64,000 nucleotides of DNA from Bacteriovorax sp. (lineage in GTDB: Bacteria > Bdellovibrionota > Bacteriovoracia > Bacteriovoracales > Bacteriovoracaceae): contig JAQTTZ010000004.1 of NCBI GenBank assembly GCA_028710485.1, positions 1 through 64,000 on the forward strand, given 5' to 3'. The translations under genes and the position numbers were made by a program. Of this stretch, positions 16,826-27,300 are shown one piece after another; position 1 is the first letter of the stretch; each line of letters opens with the position of its first letter. The notes under the pieces were generated by a model. That model had not been told where the DNA came from. It saw only the letters and a list, made by a program, of their open reading frames with translations, and searched no databases.

Positions 16826-17257
16826 CTAAAGTTTAATCGTTACGACAGGGTGTTTCTTATCAAAAACAAATTTAGCCTTCTCCCATTTAGGAGGACGAAT
16901 GCAGCCTTTACAATTAGAAAAGCCATACTGTTCTTTTGGAATATTAAGAAAATTCTTGTCCAGCGTTTGGTTCATATTGGCATCGTGATACAACTTGATT
17001 GCATATTCACCGCAAGGAATATCCTTAAAAGTGTATTCCACTCGTTTGTCTTTTATTGGTGAGCGGCCTTTGGTAAAGGCTTGTTTTCCATTTTCTTTCG
17101 GTTTGAAAGTATCGGCCGCTTTATCGAGATCGAATTTAATTTGTCCTTCATCACTGTCTAATCCAGTGACAATCATCTTCAAGTTACCACGACACTCAGA
17201 AATCGCAGCAAAAGATTGTCCAGCAAGCAAAGTCAAAATAACTAATTCTAAAATCAT
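16826..17257 (-). CDS. periplasmic DUF2141 protein
   Basis: It has a short signal peptide ending QSFAA at about residue 18. The mature domain has the DUF2141 pattern: GLDSDEGQIKFDLD, then YTFKDIPCGEYAIKLYHDAN followed by DKNFLNIPKEQYGFSN. The family is a small beta-sandwich of unknown role. Two extra Cys (CKGC) near the end could form a disulphide. The ribosome site GGAG lies 6 bases before the ATG. The 283 bases upstream (17258-17540) show no gene. Confidence 0.88.
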   Translation of the reverse strand: MILELVILTLLAGQSFAAISECRGNLKMIVTGLDSDEGQIKFDLDKAADTFKPKENGKQAFTKGRSPIKDKRVEYTFKDIPCGEYAIKLYHDANMNQTLDKNFLNIPKEQYGFSNCKGCIRPPKWEKAKFVFDKKHPVVTIKL

Positions 17258-17540
17258 AATTGCTCCAATTCAAATCAATTTATTGAGGTTCCCTATCACG
17301 TGAGTGTAGACATTTAAACAGACACTGTCTTGACTTGTAACCGATTTTATAAAATATAGCTTTTGGCTTAACCACAATTAGATATTTTCTATTTTTTTAT
17401 ATGGATAGACTATGGCCAGAATTAGACCATCTTTTTTTTAAATCCAAACTCGGATCGCTTCCCCCTTAATACACGGAAGGCCGCGTTGGCAAGATTGGAA
17501 CTTGTCACTATAGAAACCCATGAATCTAAAATCAAAGTCT

Positions 17541-18437
17541 TCAAGTTTTTTCAAGCTTACTAACAAATCGCAAAAGCCTTTGATTAATTAATTCCGGAAA
17601 ATCCGCCTGCGGAACATGACTTCCATCTTTCACGATATATAATTCGCTCATTGGAAGGTGAGTCGTCAAAATGCGCTGTAAATAATTGGGAATAATCTTA
17701 TCTTTATCGCCACCAATAACTAAAGTTGGAATTTTGATAGACTCAAGATGATTAATAACATCATGGTCGTGCATAATTTTTAAAAGGTGAAAGAAAAGTA
17801 TTTCAGGCAGCTCGCTGATTTTTTTCATATAAAGTTGTATGAATTCCATTTCCACTTGCTTTTTATTGAAACCACCATCAAAAATCATGTATTGAGCAAT
17901 TGGATTTTTATATGAGTTTTTCCAGAAACTTTTAAAGAGTGCCGGTTTTTTTTCGGTGAACGCTTTTAAGTATGGGGTGATTATATCAACCATATTTGAA
18001 TCAAACATAATATCTTGAGGAGGGACTACGGTTCCTGAAATAAGAACCTGACCTTGCATATCTTCCGGGTAACGTCTGGAGTGCTCAAGACAAATATTTA
18101 CCCCCATGCTGTGACCGACGAATATAGATTTTTTTATATTGAGATCTGCTAGAAGTTCATGCAAATCTTTGGTGATATTGGGAAAGTTGCAAGTTTCAAC
18201 ATCTCCCTCTTGTGAAGATGAATAATGGAAACGGTAATCATGAATCAGGATTTGAAACCCAAGTTCTTCAAAAAAGGGAATTTGGAACTTGAAGTGATTA
18301 TTACTGCAAAGAAGTCCGTAAATTAAAACTAAAACAGGACGAGTTGGATCAAGATTCTCTCTCGCAAAATTAGTATTATGAAAAATGCGAATGCCATCAG
18401 TAGTATAAAAATAATGGGGGTGATTTTTTTTAAACAT
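17541..18437 (-). CDS. alpha/beta hydrolase
   Basis: The nucleophile elbow FVGHSMGVN is at about residue 110. The acid lies in VIGGDKDKIIP and the terminal His in DGSHVPQADFPE, giving a complete Ser-Asp-His triad. I chose ATG 18437, which has an AAGGA site 5 bases upstream, over a TTG at 18452. That gives 298 residues and an 8-base overlap with the FHA gene before it, implying translational coupling. There is no signal peptide, so it is probably cytosolic. The substrate is unknown. Confidence 0.85.
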   Translation of the reverse strand: MFKKNHPHYFYTTDGIRIFHNTNFARENLDPTRPVLVLIYGLLCSNNHFKFQIPFFEELGFQILIHDYRFHYSSSQEGDVETCNFPNITKDLHELLADLNIKKSIFVGHSMGVNICLEHSRRYPEDMQGQVLISGTVVPPQDIMFDSNMVDIITPYLKAFTEKKPALFKSFWKNSYKNPIAQYMIFDGGFNKKQVEMEFIQLYMKKISELPEILFFHLLKIMHDHDVINHLESIKIPTLVIGGDKDKIIPNYLQRILTTHLPMSELYIVKDGSHVPQADFPELINQRLLRFVSKLEKT

Positions 18438-18855
18438 GGGTGTCCTTCTCAAGATCTATTAAGACTTCTTCCATAAATTCTAATGCGAATTTAAGCTCAG
18501 GGGCAGCTTTATTGAAATCGTCATAGGCTGACGAAAAATCGACTGGCTGGTTAGTCACTGCCGATTCTATAATGCGAATTTGGTTCTCACCAAAAGCAAC
18601 AGTGTCGTTGGCCTTTAATTTAAGAGTTCCGCTGATTTTTTTTCCGTTAACAAAAAAGAATGGAGAACGATTTAAACTTTGAACGATTAATTGTCCCTGG
18701 GCGAGTTTAATAAGTAAGTATTGTAAAGGGAGTTCACGATCAAGAAAAATAAGATCGTTTTTTTTAGAACGACCAATAGATATCTGATCGAATTCAAATT
18801 GGTAGACACCTAAAACGAGTGGGTCTGAGCTTTTGGTTACTTCTAAGTAAATCAT
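18430..18855 (-). CDS. FHA-domain protein
   Basis: The 141-residue protein is mostly one forkhead-associated domain, a phosphothreonine-binding beta-sandwich. IGRSKKNDLIF (the conserved GR...N) is at about 27-37, VNGKKISGTLKL is at about 69-80, and LKANDTVAFGENQIRI comes next. The Ser after GR is present, but the usual 'SRxH' loop is replaced by ELPLQY, so phosphopeptide binding may be weakened. It is followed by an overlapping alpha/beta hydrolase gene, and the pair is likely co-translated. Confidence 0.85.
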   Translation of the reverse strand: MIYLEVTKSSDPLVLGVYQFEFDQISIGRSKKNDLIFLDRELPLQYLLIKLAQGQLIVQSLNRSPFFFVNGKKISGTLKLKANDTVAFGENQIRIIESAVTNQPVDFSSAYDDFNKAAPELKFALEFMEEVLIDLEKDTHV

Positions 18856-18881
18856 GGGATTAGTATAACAAATTATAGCAC

Positions 18882-21047
18882 TTATACTGTAGTGAAAATT
18901 CGATCATCCCGAGAGTATTTTTCCATAAGATTCATAATGTCGGGGTCTTGGTTTTGAATAAAATTGATCGCGTCTTCGCGGGCCTCATAAAGTACGTCTG
19001 CATGAAGAATAATATTGGCGATTCGTTTTTGAGTCTGAGCGCCTGATTGATCCGTACCAAAAAGATCACCTTCTCCGCGAATTTTTAAATCTTCTTCTGC
19101 AATTTTAAATCCATCAGTATTGTTTTCGATAACTTTCAAGCGCTCCATACTGGTTGCGGCAATAAGTTTGTCGTTTACTAGAAAACAAAAACCTGGTTTT
19201 TGATCTCTGCCCACCCGCCCTCTTAATTGATGAAGTGAAGATAATCCAAATCGCTCGGGATTCATAATGGCCATAACGGTGGCATTTAGCACATTGATAC
19301 CAACTTCAATTACGCTGGTGGAAACGAGAATATTTACTTTGTGATTTTTAAAAGCGCTAAATATCTTAGCTTTTTCATCAGACTTCATCTTGCCATGTAG
19401 ACCTTCAACCACATGATCGGGGAAATATTTTTTAAAGCGCTCGAGAATATCTACTAAATTGTGAAAGTCTTGTTCAACTTCGACACTTTCATTGATCGCC
19501 GGAACGACGACGTAGATCTGTTCATGTAATGACAATCTGGTCATGACGAAACTTAAAAATTGCTGAAAAGTTTCTTTGGTAACAATTCTGGTTTTATGTC
19601 CCTTTCTTCCAGCAGGCATCATTTTGATAGTGGAAATATCGAGATCTCCATACTGAGTAAGACTAAGAGATCTAGGAATCGGTGTGGCGGACATAATCAA
19701 GCAATGAGTACCTGTCGACTTACTTGTTAGTCGAATGCGTTGATCAACACCAAACTTGTGTTGCTCATCAATGATTGCTAAGCCCAATTGTTTAAATTGA
19801 ATGGTGTCTTGAATAAGTGAGTGGGTTCCAACGATAAAATCTATCGTTCCGTCTTCTAATTCTTTTTGAATTTGTTTTTTTTCTTTCGCGGGAGTTGATC
19901 CCAAAATTAATCGGACATTATAGTCTTTAGCATCAAAGAGCTCAGAGCAACTTAAAAAGTGCTGCATGGCCAGTGCTTCGGTGGGACACATCAAGGCAAC
20001 TTGAGCGTCGTTTTCAATGACAACCATTGCAGCAAGCATGGCAATCGTTGTTTTTCCGCAACCAACATCACCTTGAATTAATCTCATCATTGGGTGAGTG
20101 GCACCCAAGTCCGCTCGTACATCGCCCATCGTTTTTAACTGATCGTCAGTTAAAGTATAAGGATAGCGTGCGCAGAAACTTTGGAAAGTTTGATCGTTTA
20201 CAATATATGAATTGGCCTTAGGTTTTTTAAAATATTGACGGCGAAGATAGATTTTAATTTGGTCTTCAAAAAATTCTTCGTAAATTAGTCTGTTTTCGGC
20301 TTGTTTTTCTAATTCAGGAGTCGGTTTAAATTTGGCGTGAATAACTTGAAAAGCTTCAGAGAGGGAAAGGAAGTTTTTCTTTTTTATTAAACTATCGGGA
20401 AGTGTTTCAGGAATATTATTCCAAAGAGTCATTGGAATTTTATCAACTATTTTTTTGATGATAACGCCAGAAACAGTATTGACCGTCGGGTACTGGATTT
20501 TTAATTCATTGGAAACTGTGATGAAAGGGGACTCACTATCAATAGACTCCAATTGAAAGAAATCTGGATTAGTGAATTGCGACTGGCCATTGTAAATACT
20601 GGCTTCTCCCATGAATTCTATATATACACATTTTGAAATTTTCTGAGTGACTGAGCCGTATGAGTTAAACCATTTTAAGGTTAGAATTTTATCCGACAGA
20701 ATATCTTGAACATGCACACTTATATTATAGAGCATGACCTTGTCTCGACCGCGAGCTCTGAAATTAGGTTTTGCCTGAACATTTAAAATTTTAGCGCGCC
20801 CAATGAAAATTCGCCCTTCTTCTACAAAATCGAAACTACGAAGTGGTGGGAGTTCAAGTACACGCAGAGGGAAAATCCAGAGCAGGTCTCGGACTTCATT
20901 TATCCCAACAGCATTTAATTTTTCTGTAGATTTATGTGAAGCCTTGCCGAGCAGATTTTCCAGGGACGAAGACCATTCTATGATCTTCGTCTTTTTGATT
21001 GCTTTAGTCGTGTGGGTCTTACTAGTCGACGAATTCAAAAGATTCAA
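18882..21047 (-). CDS. recG: ATP-dependent DNA helicase RecG
   Basis: RecG remodels stalled forks and branched DNA. It has an OB wedge domain in the first third, Walker A GDVGCGKT at about 328, motif II IIDEQHKFG, motif III SATPIPRS and motif VI QLRGRVGR. At 721 residues it is slightly longer than E. coli RecG. No ATG fits the N-terminus. TTG 21047 has GGAG 7 bases upstream and lies within the end of greA, so recG appears to start at TTG by coupling, with a 26-base overlap. Confidence 0.93.
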   Translation of the reverse strand: MNLLNSSTSKTHTTKAIKKTKIIEWSSSLENLLGKASHKSTEKLNAVGINEVRDLLWIFPLRVLELPPLRSFDFVEEGRIFIGRAKILNVQAKPNFRARGRDKVMLYNISVHVQDILSDKILTLKWFNSYGSVTQKISKCVYIEFMGEASIYNGQSQFTNPDFFQLESIDSESPFITVSNELKIQYPTVNTVSGVIIKKIVDKIPMTLWNNIPETLPDSLIKKKNFLSLSEAFQVIHAKFKPTPELEKQAENRLIYEEFFEDQIKIYLRRQYFKKPKANSYIVNDQTFQSFCARYPYTLTDDQLKTMGDVRADLGATHPMMRLIQGDVGCGKTTIAMLAAMVVIENDAQVALMCPTEALAMQHFLSCSELFDAKDYNVRLILGSTPAKEKKQIQKELEDGTIDFIVGTHSLIQDTIQFKQLGLAIIDEQHKFGVDQRIRLTSKSTGTHCLIMSATPIPRSLSLTQYGDLDISTIKMMPAGRKGHKTRIVTKETFQQFLSFVMTRLSLHEQIYVVVPAINESVEVEQDFHNLVDILERFKKYFPDHVVEGLHGKMKSDEKAKIFSAFKNHKVNILVSTSVIEVGINVLNATVMAIMNPERFGLSSLHQLRGRVGRDQKPGFCFLVNDKLIAATSMERLKVIENNTDGFKIAEEDLKIRGEGDLFGTDQSGAQTQKRIANIILHADVLYEAREDAINFIQNQDPDIMNLMEKYSRDDRIFTTV

Positions 21048-21498
21048 TCTCGTACTCCACGTCGCCTTTTGGAGCTTTTACAACGACAGTGTCGCCTTCT
21101 TCTTTTCCAATTAAAGCTCGTCCAAGTGGGCTGGTATATGAAATTTTATTTTCTTTAGAGTTAGATTCGTCTTCACCCACAATGGTATATTTATGGCGAA
21201 TATCTTTTACGGTATCAAGAACAACAACTGTTGCTCCAAATACGACTCTTTGACTTATAATTTTACTGACATCAATTACCCGTGACCGTGCCAAGATTCC
21301 TTGAAGTTGCATAATACGACCTTCAATGATTCCTTGTTTTTCTTTAGCAGCATGATATTCGGCATTTTCTTTTAAATCGCCCAATTCCCGAGCTTCAGAA
21401 ATAGCAATTTTAATTTCTTCGCGCTCAACTTTGACCAATTGATCAAGTTCCGCTTGAAGCCTAGTTTGTCCGGCCAATGTTATAGGTACTTCGTCCAT
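21022..21498 (-). CDS. greA: transcription elongation factor GreA
   Basis: GreA rescues backtracked RNA polymerase by stimulating transcript cleavage. The 158-residue protein has the N-terminal coiled coil with acidic tip (ARELGDLKENAEYHAAKE) and the C-terminal FKBP-like domain (SPLGRALIGKEEGD). It is followed by overlapping recG and preceded 10 bases upstream by a zinc-ribbon gene, all on one strand and probably one operon. Confidence 0.95.
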   Translation of the reverse strand: MDEVPITLAGQTRLQAELDQLVKVEREEIKIAISEARELGDLKENAEYHAAKEKQGIIEGRIMQLQGILARSRVIDVSKIISQRVVFGATVVVLDTVKDIRHKYTIVGEDESNSKENKISYTSPLGRALIGKEEGDTVVVKAPKGDVEYEIESFEFVD

Positions 21499-21508
21499 GG
21501 GATATTCC

Positions 21509-21814
21509 TTATTTTTTAAATAGCGCGTCTGCTGAATTTATTAAATCGTCTTTTGATGGTCCGCTAGAACCACCGGCGGAGAGGGTAAAATAATCACAGA
21601 AATTTGACTTTTCTTTATCTACCACTCGATCTGCAAGGGGTTCAAGGCATTCGTTATATACTCTTTGGTCGTAGAATTTACACATCTTACAACAATGCAG
21701 ACTCCTAGAGCAATAGGGGCACTCCTCGGTTCTGCTAACTTTGAAAGAACCGAATACAGGGATGCTTTTTTGACAATGATAGCATTTAAAGCTGGTCGGA
21801 TTTGAGTTGCTCAT
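21509..21814 (-). CDS. small zinc-ribbon protein
   Basis: The 101-residue protein has four Cys pairs: CYHC at about 11, CPYC at about 33, CCKMC at about 42 and further C's ending in NFCDYF. It has the family stretch CKFYDQRVYNECLEPLADRVVDKEKSNFCDYF (given here only as landmarks CKFYD, NECLEP, NFCDYF). I recognise the pattern as conserved in delta-proteobacterial lineages, but no function is known. It probably binds two metal ions. Its ATG overlaps the upstream gene's stop by one base (TAATG), implying coupled translation. Confidence 0.8.
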   Translation of the reverse strand: MSNSNPTSFKCYHCQKSIPVFGSFKVSRTEECPYCSRSLHCCKMCKFYDQRVYNECLEPLADRVVDKEKSNFCDYFTLSAGGSSGPSKDDLINSADALFKK

Positions 21815-22341
21815 TAAAAACTCCAGTTTTTTGCCAACCCAATTTTAAAACCAGGAAAGCTCATATTTCCTTGAGGTCCTTGGGGATTATTTTCTGGGTT
21901 GAAGTAAATTTTAGGAAGATTGCGCTTATTATATTCTTCGACGGCCTTATTGAGATTGGCTTCATTGGTCACTTCCAAGGTTCTCGCAACTAGAAAGTTT
22001 ACAAGGATGGTAGCTGCACCTGAAATTAGATAAAGCTGTCTGTCTTGCGAGTCAGAGGTGAAGAAACCGAATAATAAAAGGCCTGTGCCTGCAGTACCCA
22101 AAAGGGCATTTGGCCAGCGAATAGCCGAGTTTTCTTGATAGTTATTCAGATATTGCAAAGCTTTGGGATCTTTTTCCAAATGGTAGCGCAGACCTTCGCC
22201 TTTTTCAGAGGCGTTCGAGTCTACCAAGATTTCTTGATAGTTAATAATAGCGATCCGACTGCATGTCTCTACCGCACTTACATTTTGTAAGCTTAAAGCA
22301 AAGATTAAAACGAGTCCAAAAAGAAAATTGCGCAAATTCAC
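21814..22341 (-). CDS. secreted/membrane hypothetical protein
   Basis: I start it at GTG 22341, where a good signal peptide begins (NLRNFLFGLVLIFALSLQNVSA). Longer starts would run through a promoter-like TATAAT. The mature part has one hydrophobic pair of segments (ALLGTAGTGLLLFGFF and LYLISGAATILVNFLVA) and an Asn/Pro-rich tail. No family is recognised. It heads the unit with the zinc-ribbon protein, greA and recG. Confidence 0.65.
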   Translation of the reverse strand: MNLRNFLFGLVLIFALSLQNVSAVETCSRIAIINYQEILVDSNASEKGEGLRYHLEKDPKALQYLNNYQENSAIRWPNALLGTAGTGLLLFGFFTSDSQDRQLYLISGAATILVNFLVARTLEVTNEANLNKAVEEYNKRNLPKIYFNPENNPQGPQGNMSFPGFKIGLAKNWSF

Positions 22342-22359
22342 CTCAATTCTGATTTTCTG

Positions 22360-22388
22360 ATTATAATATAGGCATATCCCATTCAAAA
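22360..22388 (-). promoter_or_regulatory. candidate sigma-70 promoter for the greA-recG unit
   Basis: On the minus strand a perfect TATAAT (22365-22360) has TTTTGA 17 bases upstream. It lies about 20 bases before GTG 22341 and back-to-back with the ubiB-like gene on the plus strand. Confidence 0.55.
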
Positions 22389-22397
22389 GGTTTTTTC

Positions 22398-24128
22398 ATG
22401 GATTTGATTAGAGCTGGCCTGGGCCTGAGTAAAACGATTCGAAATGTCGGGCGATTGCAAGAAATTGTGCTCGTTTTTGCCCGCCATGGATTCGATGAGT
22501 TTATAACAAATAATGTTACGACAAAAATTCCGAATTTTGTTTTACCAAAATCAAAAAAACGAATTTCTGAAGAATTGGCCAATAAATCAGAAAAAGACTG
22601 GAACCAAGTTTTAGGTTTCCGTTTGCGCAAATGCTTTGAGGAGCTAGGCCCGGCTTTTATTAAATTCGGCCAACTTTTAAGTTCAAGAGAAGATTTATTT
22701 CACCCTTCATTTTTAGAAGAAATGCGGATGCTTCGAGATAAAGTCAAAACGGTTCCTTTGGCAGATGTATTGCCTGCGATTGAAAAATCTCTTGGGAAAA
22801 AAATTGATCAAGTTTTTAGTTATGTTGATCCTATTGCCATTGGAACAGCTTCTATTGGAGTTGTTTACCGAGCAGTTCTATTAGACGGAACACCGGTTGT
22901 TATCAAAGTGCGCCGGCCAGGAATAGAAAAAGAAATTGAAACAGATTTTTCAATCATAATGTTCCTAGCAACACAAGCCGAGCGAGTGAGTAAAGAGCTT
23001 CGTTATCTTGGTGTCACCAGAGTTCTCAACGATTTTGCTTTTACTCTTCAGAGAGAGCTAAATTTTAATATAGAAGCCCTCAATTGTGAGCGCTTGAAGA
23101 AAAACTTAGAAAAGCACGATGAGAAAAAGCTTTATTATATTCCCAAAGTTTATAAAGAGTTTTCAACTGAAGACATTTTGGTTATCGAAGAGCTTAAAGG
23201 TATTCCTTTTAGTTCGAATGAACTTATTCTAGAAAAAAAAGATGAAATCATCCCCAAGATGGAGTACGGAGTTCAGCTTTTTCTAAAAACTTTTTTAAAA
23301 GATGGATTTTTTCATGCTGATCTTCACGGTGGAAATTTCTTTTATCTATTAGATGGAGTCAATGACGGTCGCATTGGATTAATCGATTTTGGCCTGATGG
23401 GAAGTTTAAGTAAAAACGGACGCCATCATTTTATCGCCATCGTTTATGCGCTCTTGTCTTATAACTATGAAAATTTAGTTTACGAATTTTTAGATGTAGC
23501 TGAGTATGACACTATTCCTGATATTGATGGACTGATTCGCGATGTTCGCGAAGGCTTAAGCCCTTTTGTTGGATTATCTGTTAAGCAGACTAATTTTTCA
23601 GACTTATTAACCGTTGTTTTAAACACTTTAAAAAAGCATCAAATTTTTCTTCCTCGTGAATGGTATATTATTTTTAGAGCGCTAATCACGATCGATGGAG
23701 TCGGAAAAGATTTAGGAATTGATCTCAATATTTTTGGAATTTTAGAAGGGGATATTAACGAGATCGTTCAAAGCACTTTCAATAAAGAAGAATTGATGGA
23801 AGAAGCTGCTTGGGCGGCACGGGATCTGACCTCTTCGCTTCGTGTACTTCCTCGCCATATCCGATGGTTTCTCCGTGACTTTGCCAAAAAGGGCTATGCC
23901 ATCGAAGTCAAAAACACTGGGTATGAAAAAGAACTTGTCTCCTTGGTCGGAGCACTTATTTTTCTGGGCTTCAGCCTTGTTGCTGGAATTTTTATTTTTT
24001 CAGGCATCTTCATAATAGCAGCTAAAGAAATTCATATCTGGAGCGATATCCCAACTTTGAGCTGGATCTTATGGAGTTTAGGTCTCCTTCTATTTTCATC
24101 AGGCATAGGTTCATTGAAAAAAGTTTGA
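22398..24128 (+). CDS. UbiB/ABC1 (AarF) family atypical kinase
   Basis: This is a membrane-linked atypical kinase/ATPase of the family supporting ubiquinone or menaquinone synthesis. It has the KxGQ motif (FIKFGQLLSSR) at about residue 88, the AxAS-type loop (IGTASIGVVYRA), VIKVRRPG as the ATP-binding Lys strand, ADLHGGNFF as the catalytic loop and LIDFGLMG as the metal-binding DFG. Two C-terminal membrane helices end the protein. Its 576 residues are typical. An AAAGG site precedes the ATG. It is divergent from the greA operon. Confidence 0.92.
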   Translation: MDLIRAGLGLSKTIRNVGRLQEIVLVFARHGFDEFITNNVTTKIPNFVLPKSKKRISEELANKSEKDWNQVLGFRLRKCFEELGPAFIKFGQLLSSREDLFHPSFLEEMRMLRDKVKTVPLADVLPAIEKSLGKKIDQVFSYVDPIAIGTASIGVVYRAVLLDGTPVVIKVRRPGIEKEIETDFSIIMFLATQAERVSKELRYLGVTRVLNDFAFTLQRELNFNIEALNCERLKKNLEKHDEKKLYYIPKVYKEFSTEDILVIEELKGIPFSSNELILEKKDEIIPKMEYGVQLFLKTFLKDGFFHADLHGGNFFYLLDGVNDGRIGLIDFGLMGSLSKNGRHHFIAIVYALLSYNYENLVYEFLDVAEYDTIPDIDGLIRDVREGLSPFVGLSVKQTNFSDLLTVVLNTLKKHQIFLPREWYIIFRALITIDGVGKDLGIDLNIFGILEGDINEIVQSTFNKEELMEEAAWAARDLTSSLRVLPRHIRWFLRDFAKKGYAIEVKNTGYEKELVSLVGALIFLGFSLVAGIFIFSGIFIIAAKEIHIWSDIPTLSWILWSLGLLLFSSGIGSLKKV

Positions 24129-24301
24129 AAATGGTGGCAGTTGCCCAGATATTGTGTCGGCCTAAGGGACAATCACTTAGCTCGTATAATTAGGATTTTC
24201 AGCGAGTTAACGGGCAAAAAGAGTCTCTTGGTTTACCTGAACATCATAAGCTAATAGTATTGAATAATATAAAGATAGTTTGTTTGTCCATCGAGGTACG
24301 T

Positions 24302-27300
24302 ATGTTGAAAATATTAATTCTTATCGCTTTATCTTTTAACATCGCTTTTGCGAAATCAAGATTTACAGATTCCGATAAGAAAAAGTTTATGGAAGAAGTG
24401 AAGCAAGGGATTGCTACTCATAAGCTTGAAAATAAGGGCAAGGTCGACCTCCAAATTATTAAGCCAGGTCTTTATGAAGAACTGGATATTTATTACAATC
24501 AAGAAAAGTTCACTCGTGAAGAGATGGTAAAACTTAAACAAAAATATGAAGAGTTTTCTAAGTCTGGAATAGCGCCGGAAAAAACAGAAGAAGAATTTTA
24601 TAAATTTGTGAATACTCAACTTGAGGAAATCAACAGAACACAAGTCGCAAAAGTTAAAGAAGGAAATGTTTGTAACAACTGGAGTTGCGAGGAAGGATTA
24701 AGGTGTGCCCTGGATCCCAAACAAGAAGATGGGAAATTATGCAAAAGGGGAGGAAGAGAATGTAAGGATAATGGAGACTGCTGTTCTTCGTCTTGCACAC
24801 TCATTAAAAAATTAAACAAAAGATTTTGTGTTGAAGTGAATAGATGCTTTAGACCTCTTAATCTTGGTATGTCGTGTATATTGAATCCCGTTTGCGGAGA
24901 AGGCGAATGCTTAGCATTTAATTCTAAAACTTCAGGAGTAGGAGAGTGCAAGGACAAAAACAAGTCGTGTAAAAAGAATTCAGACTGCTGTTCAAATTCA
25001 TGCAATAGCAACAAATGTATTGAGGCTTATGTTTGTAAAGACTGTATGATAAATGGGAAGAGGCCATCGCGAGGACAAAAATGTTGTGAAGGGCTTTATT
25101 TAAATGACAAAGGCATGTGTGTTCCGGATGCACCTCCCTTTGTTATTCCGCAAGTTAAGATAAAATTAATTCAGAAGTTTTTCATTACTTTGGGTTCAGT
25201 CTTTATTCCGTTTGCTAATGCGGATGAAGCATATGACATAGTTAAGGGTAATGGTGACAAGTATTCAAATTTCAAAGCGGTGTCGATTGATGCAGATATA
25301 GTCCAGGTTAAAAAACCAGAAATAACATTCAAAAGAAAATCAAATTTTAATACTTGCGATATTAGTTTTAGAGATGATTACTTGTTTTTTTTAAAGAACA
25401 ATAAATTTACAACTTCTGGTTGTGAGTATTCAGTTAATGACAAAGGCGTTTTCACCTTTGTCGACACAAACTGTTCGCAGCAGGATACTGGAAAAGCCGA
25501 TCCATCATTATTCGACATGGAATTGGCCCTACTTTCTTTTGACTATATGTTGTTAGGGGACGAGGGGGTGAATGATTATTGGACAAAAAGTTCAAATCCA
25601 GAGTCTTCAATTTATGGGCGCCTAAAAGCTGTAGCAACAAAACATCAACTAGTTCGCAACTCTACCAATGACAAAATTGATGCAAATAATATCAGGCTAA
25701 AATGTATGTGTCTCGATGTTATCGGGCATGACAATATCACAGATAAAGAGAAACAAAAATTCTTTGAAGGGTGTCCTGAATATCAAGTCGCACAAACAGG
25801 AGTCGTTTGTTCTAAGCAAGTTGCATGTGCTGTTGAGGATGGTTTTGCATGTGTTAAAGGTTTTATGCCTCAGAGTTGTAAGAGTGGGGAGGATGGTTGC
25901 ACTTGCACAGGTGGGAGTATTGATAACGTTACCGGCGAAACAGCTTCCGGAATTAAAGGAAAACGGCTTCTGGTTAATTGGACAAAAAATCTTACTTCAT
26001 TTAATGCTTCACTTGCGATCGACAACACCGAGGCTTACAAGGGAGTTGCTGAAGTTTCGACCTGGGCCGCGAACGACGCTAAATGGAATGACGTTGAAAA
26101 CAGAAAATACGATCTTTTTAATTTTAGTATCAAAAATTCAAGTGGAAGTGTTGCTGCCATGGGGGCCATCCTTGGCGCATTGTTGGCAGCTGGAGTAATT
26201 GCAGTATTAGGAGGATTTGCTTCAACTTCTATCTTGACTGCATGGGCGGCAGCCGGAATTATTGCGACCTCCTCTGTAACTGGTGGAACTGGTCTTTGGT
26301 TGATTGCTTCGCTTAAAGGAGCATGGATTTCAAAACGTCCGGAAGTTTTTGATAGATATATTAGAACTTACGGTTGTGGGAAAAAAGAAACTTGTGTGGA
26401 GTACAGCCGCGAATTGAACCAGCCGTATAATAATATTTGTAACGTTCATACTTCTGCCAATGCTTGTGTAAAAAACTTTGTGGTTTACTACGAAGATACG
26501 GAACCTCGTTATTTAGTTGATCCATGGATTCCCAAAGGCGTTTCAAAATCTTTGATCTTTCGAGACTTAAGTGGTGGTAGAACTTACGCCGAAAAAATGG
26601 AAGATGGATTTCAGGCTGCCAAATCTAATATGATTGCTAAAAATCCAGGTGGAGAATTTGTAGCCGAAGATTATATGCGCACTCTTTTTGTGGATGCAAA
26701 TGTTCTAGGTCAATACACTCCTCAAATTGGTTTGGATGATAAACGTTATAATCTCGATGCAACAATTATCGACGAGATAAAATCTAAAGCGAAGAAGTAC
26801 GCGATTGACCAAAAATTCTTTCTAGAAGGCGATACCGAGAATTTAAACAATTTTGCAGACTATACTTATGAATATCATTTCAAATGGCCTAAAACTTCAA
26901 GACAAAAAGAAATTAGTTATCCAACAGTCGGTTTAACGACCTATCTGGATCTAATGGCAAACGGAGTTACAGCAAACATGGCAGCAGGTTCAAGCAATGC
27001 TGCTAAAACTTTTGGTAATTTAAATGCTCAATACCTTCAAGATTATTTAAACACTCTTCATTTGTACAGTGATCTGCCAATCAATCAATCCGATGCGACC
27101 AAGCTTAAATTGATTAACGATGAGATTAATAAGACACAGACAGAGCTTGATAATCAAAAAGTTTTAAATGCTCTCGCTAATAATATAAACCTAGATAGTC
27201 AGTTGATGAATCTGAACCCCAGTGTTATTGATTCAACTGCCAAGTCGGTTGGCGCAAAAGGTGATGTCTCTTTATCAACAGATCAAAAGGCCTTCTTGAA

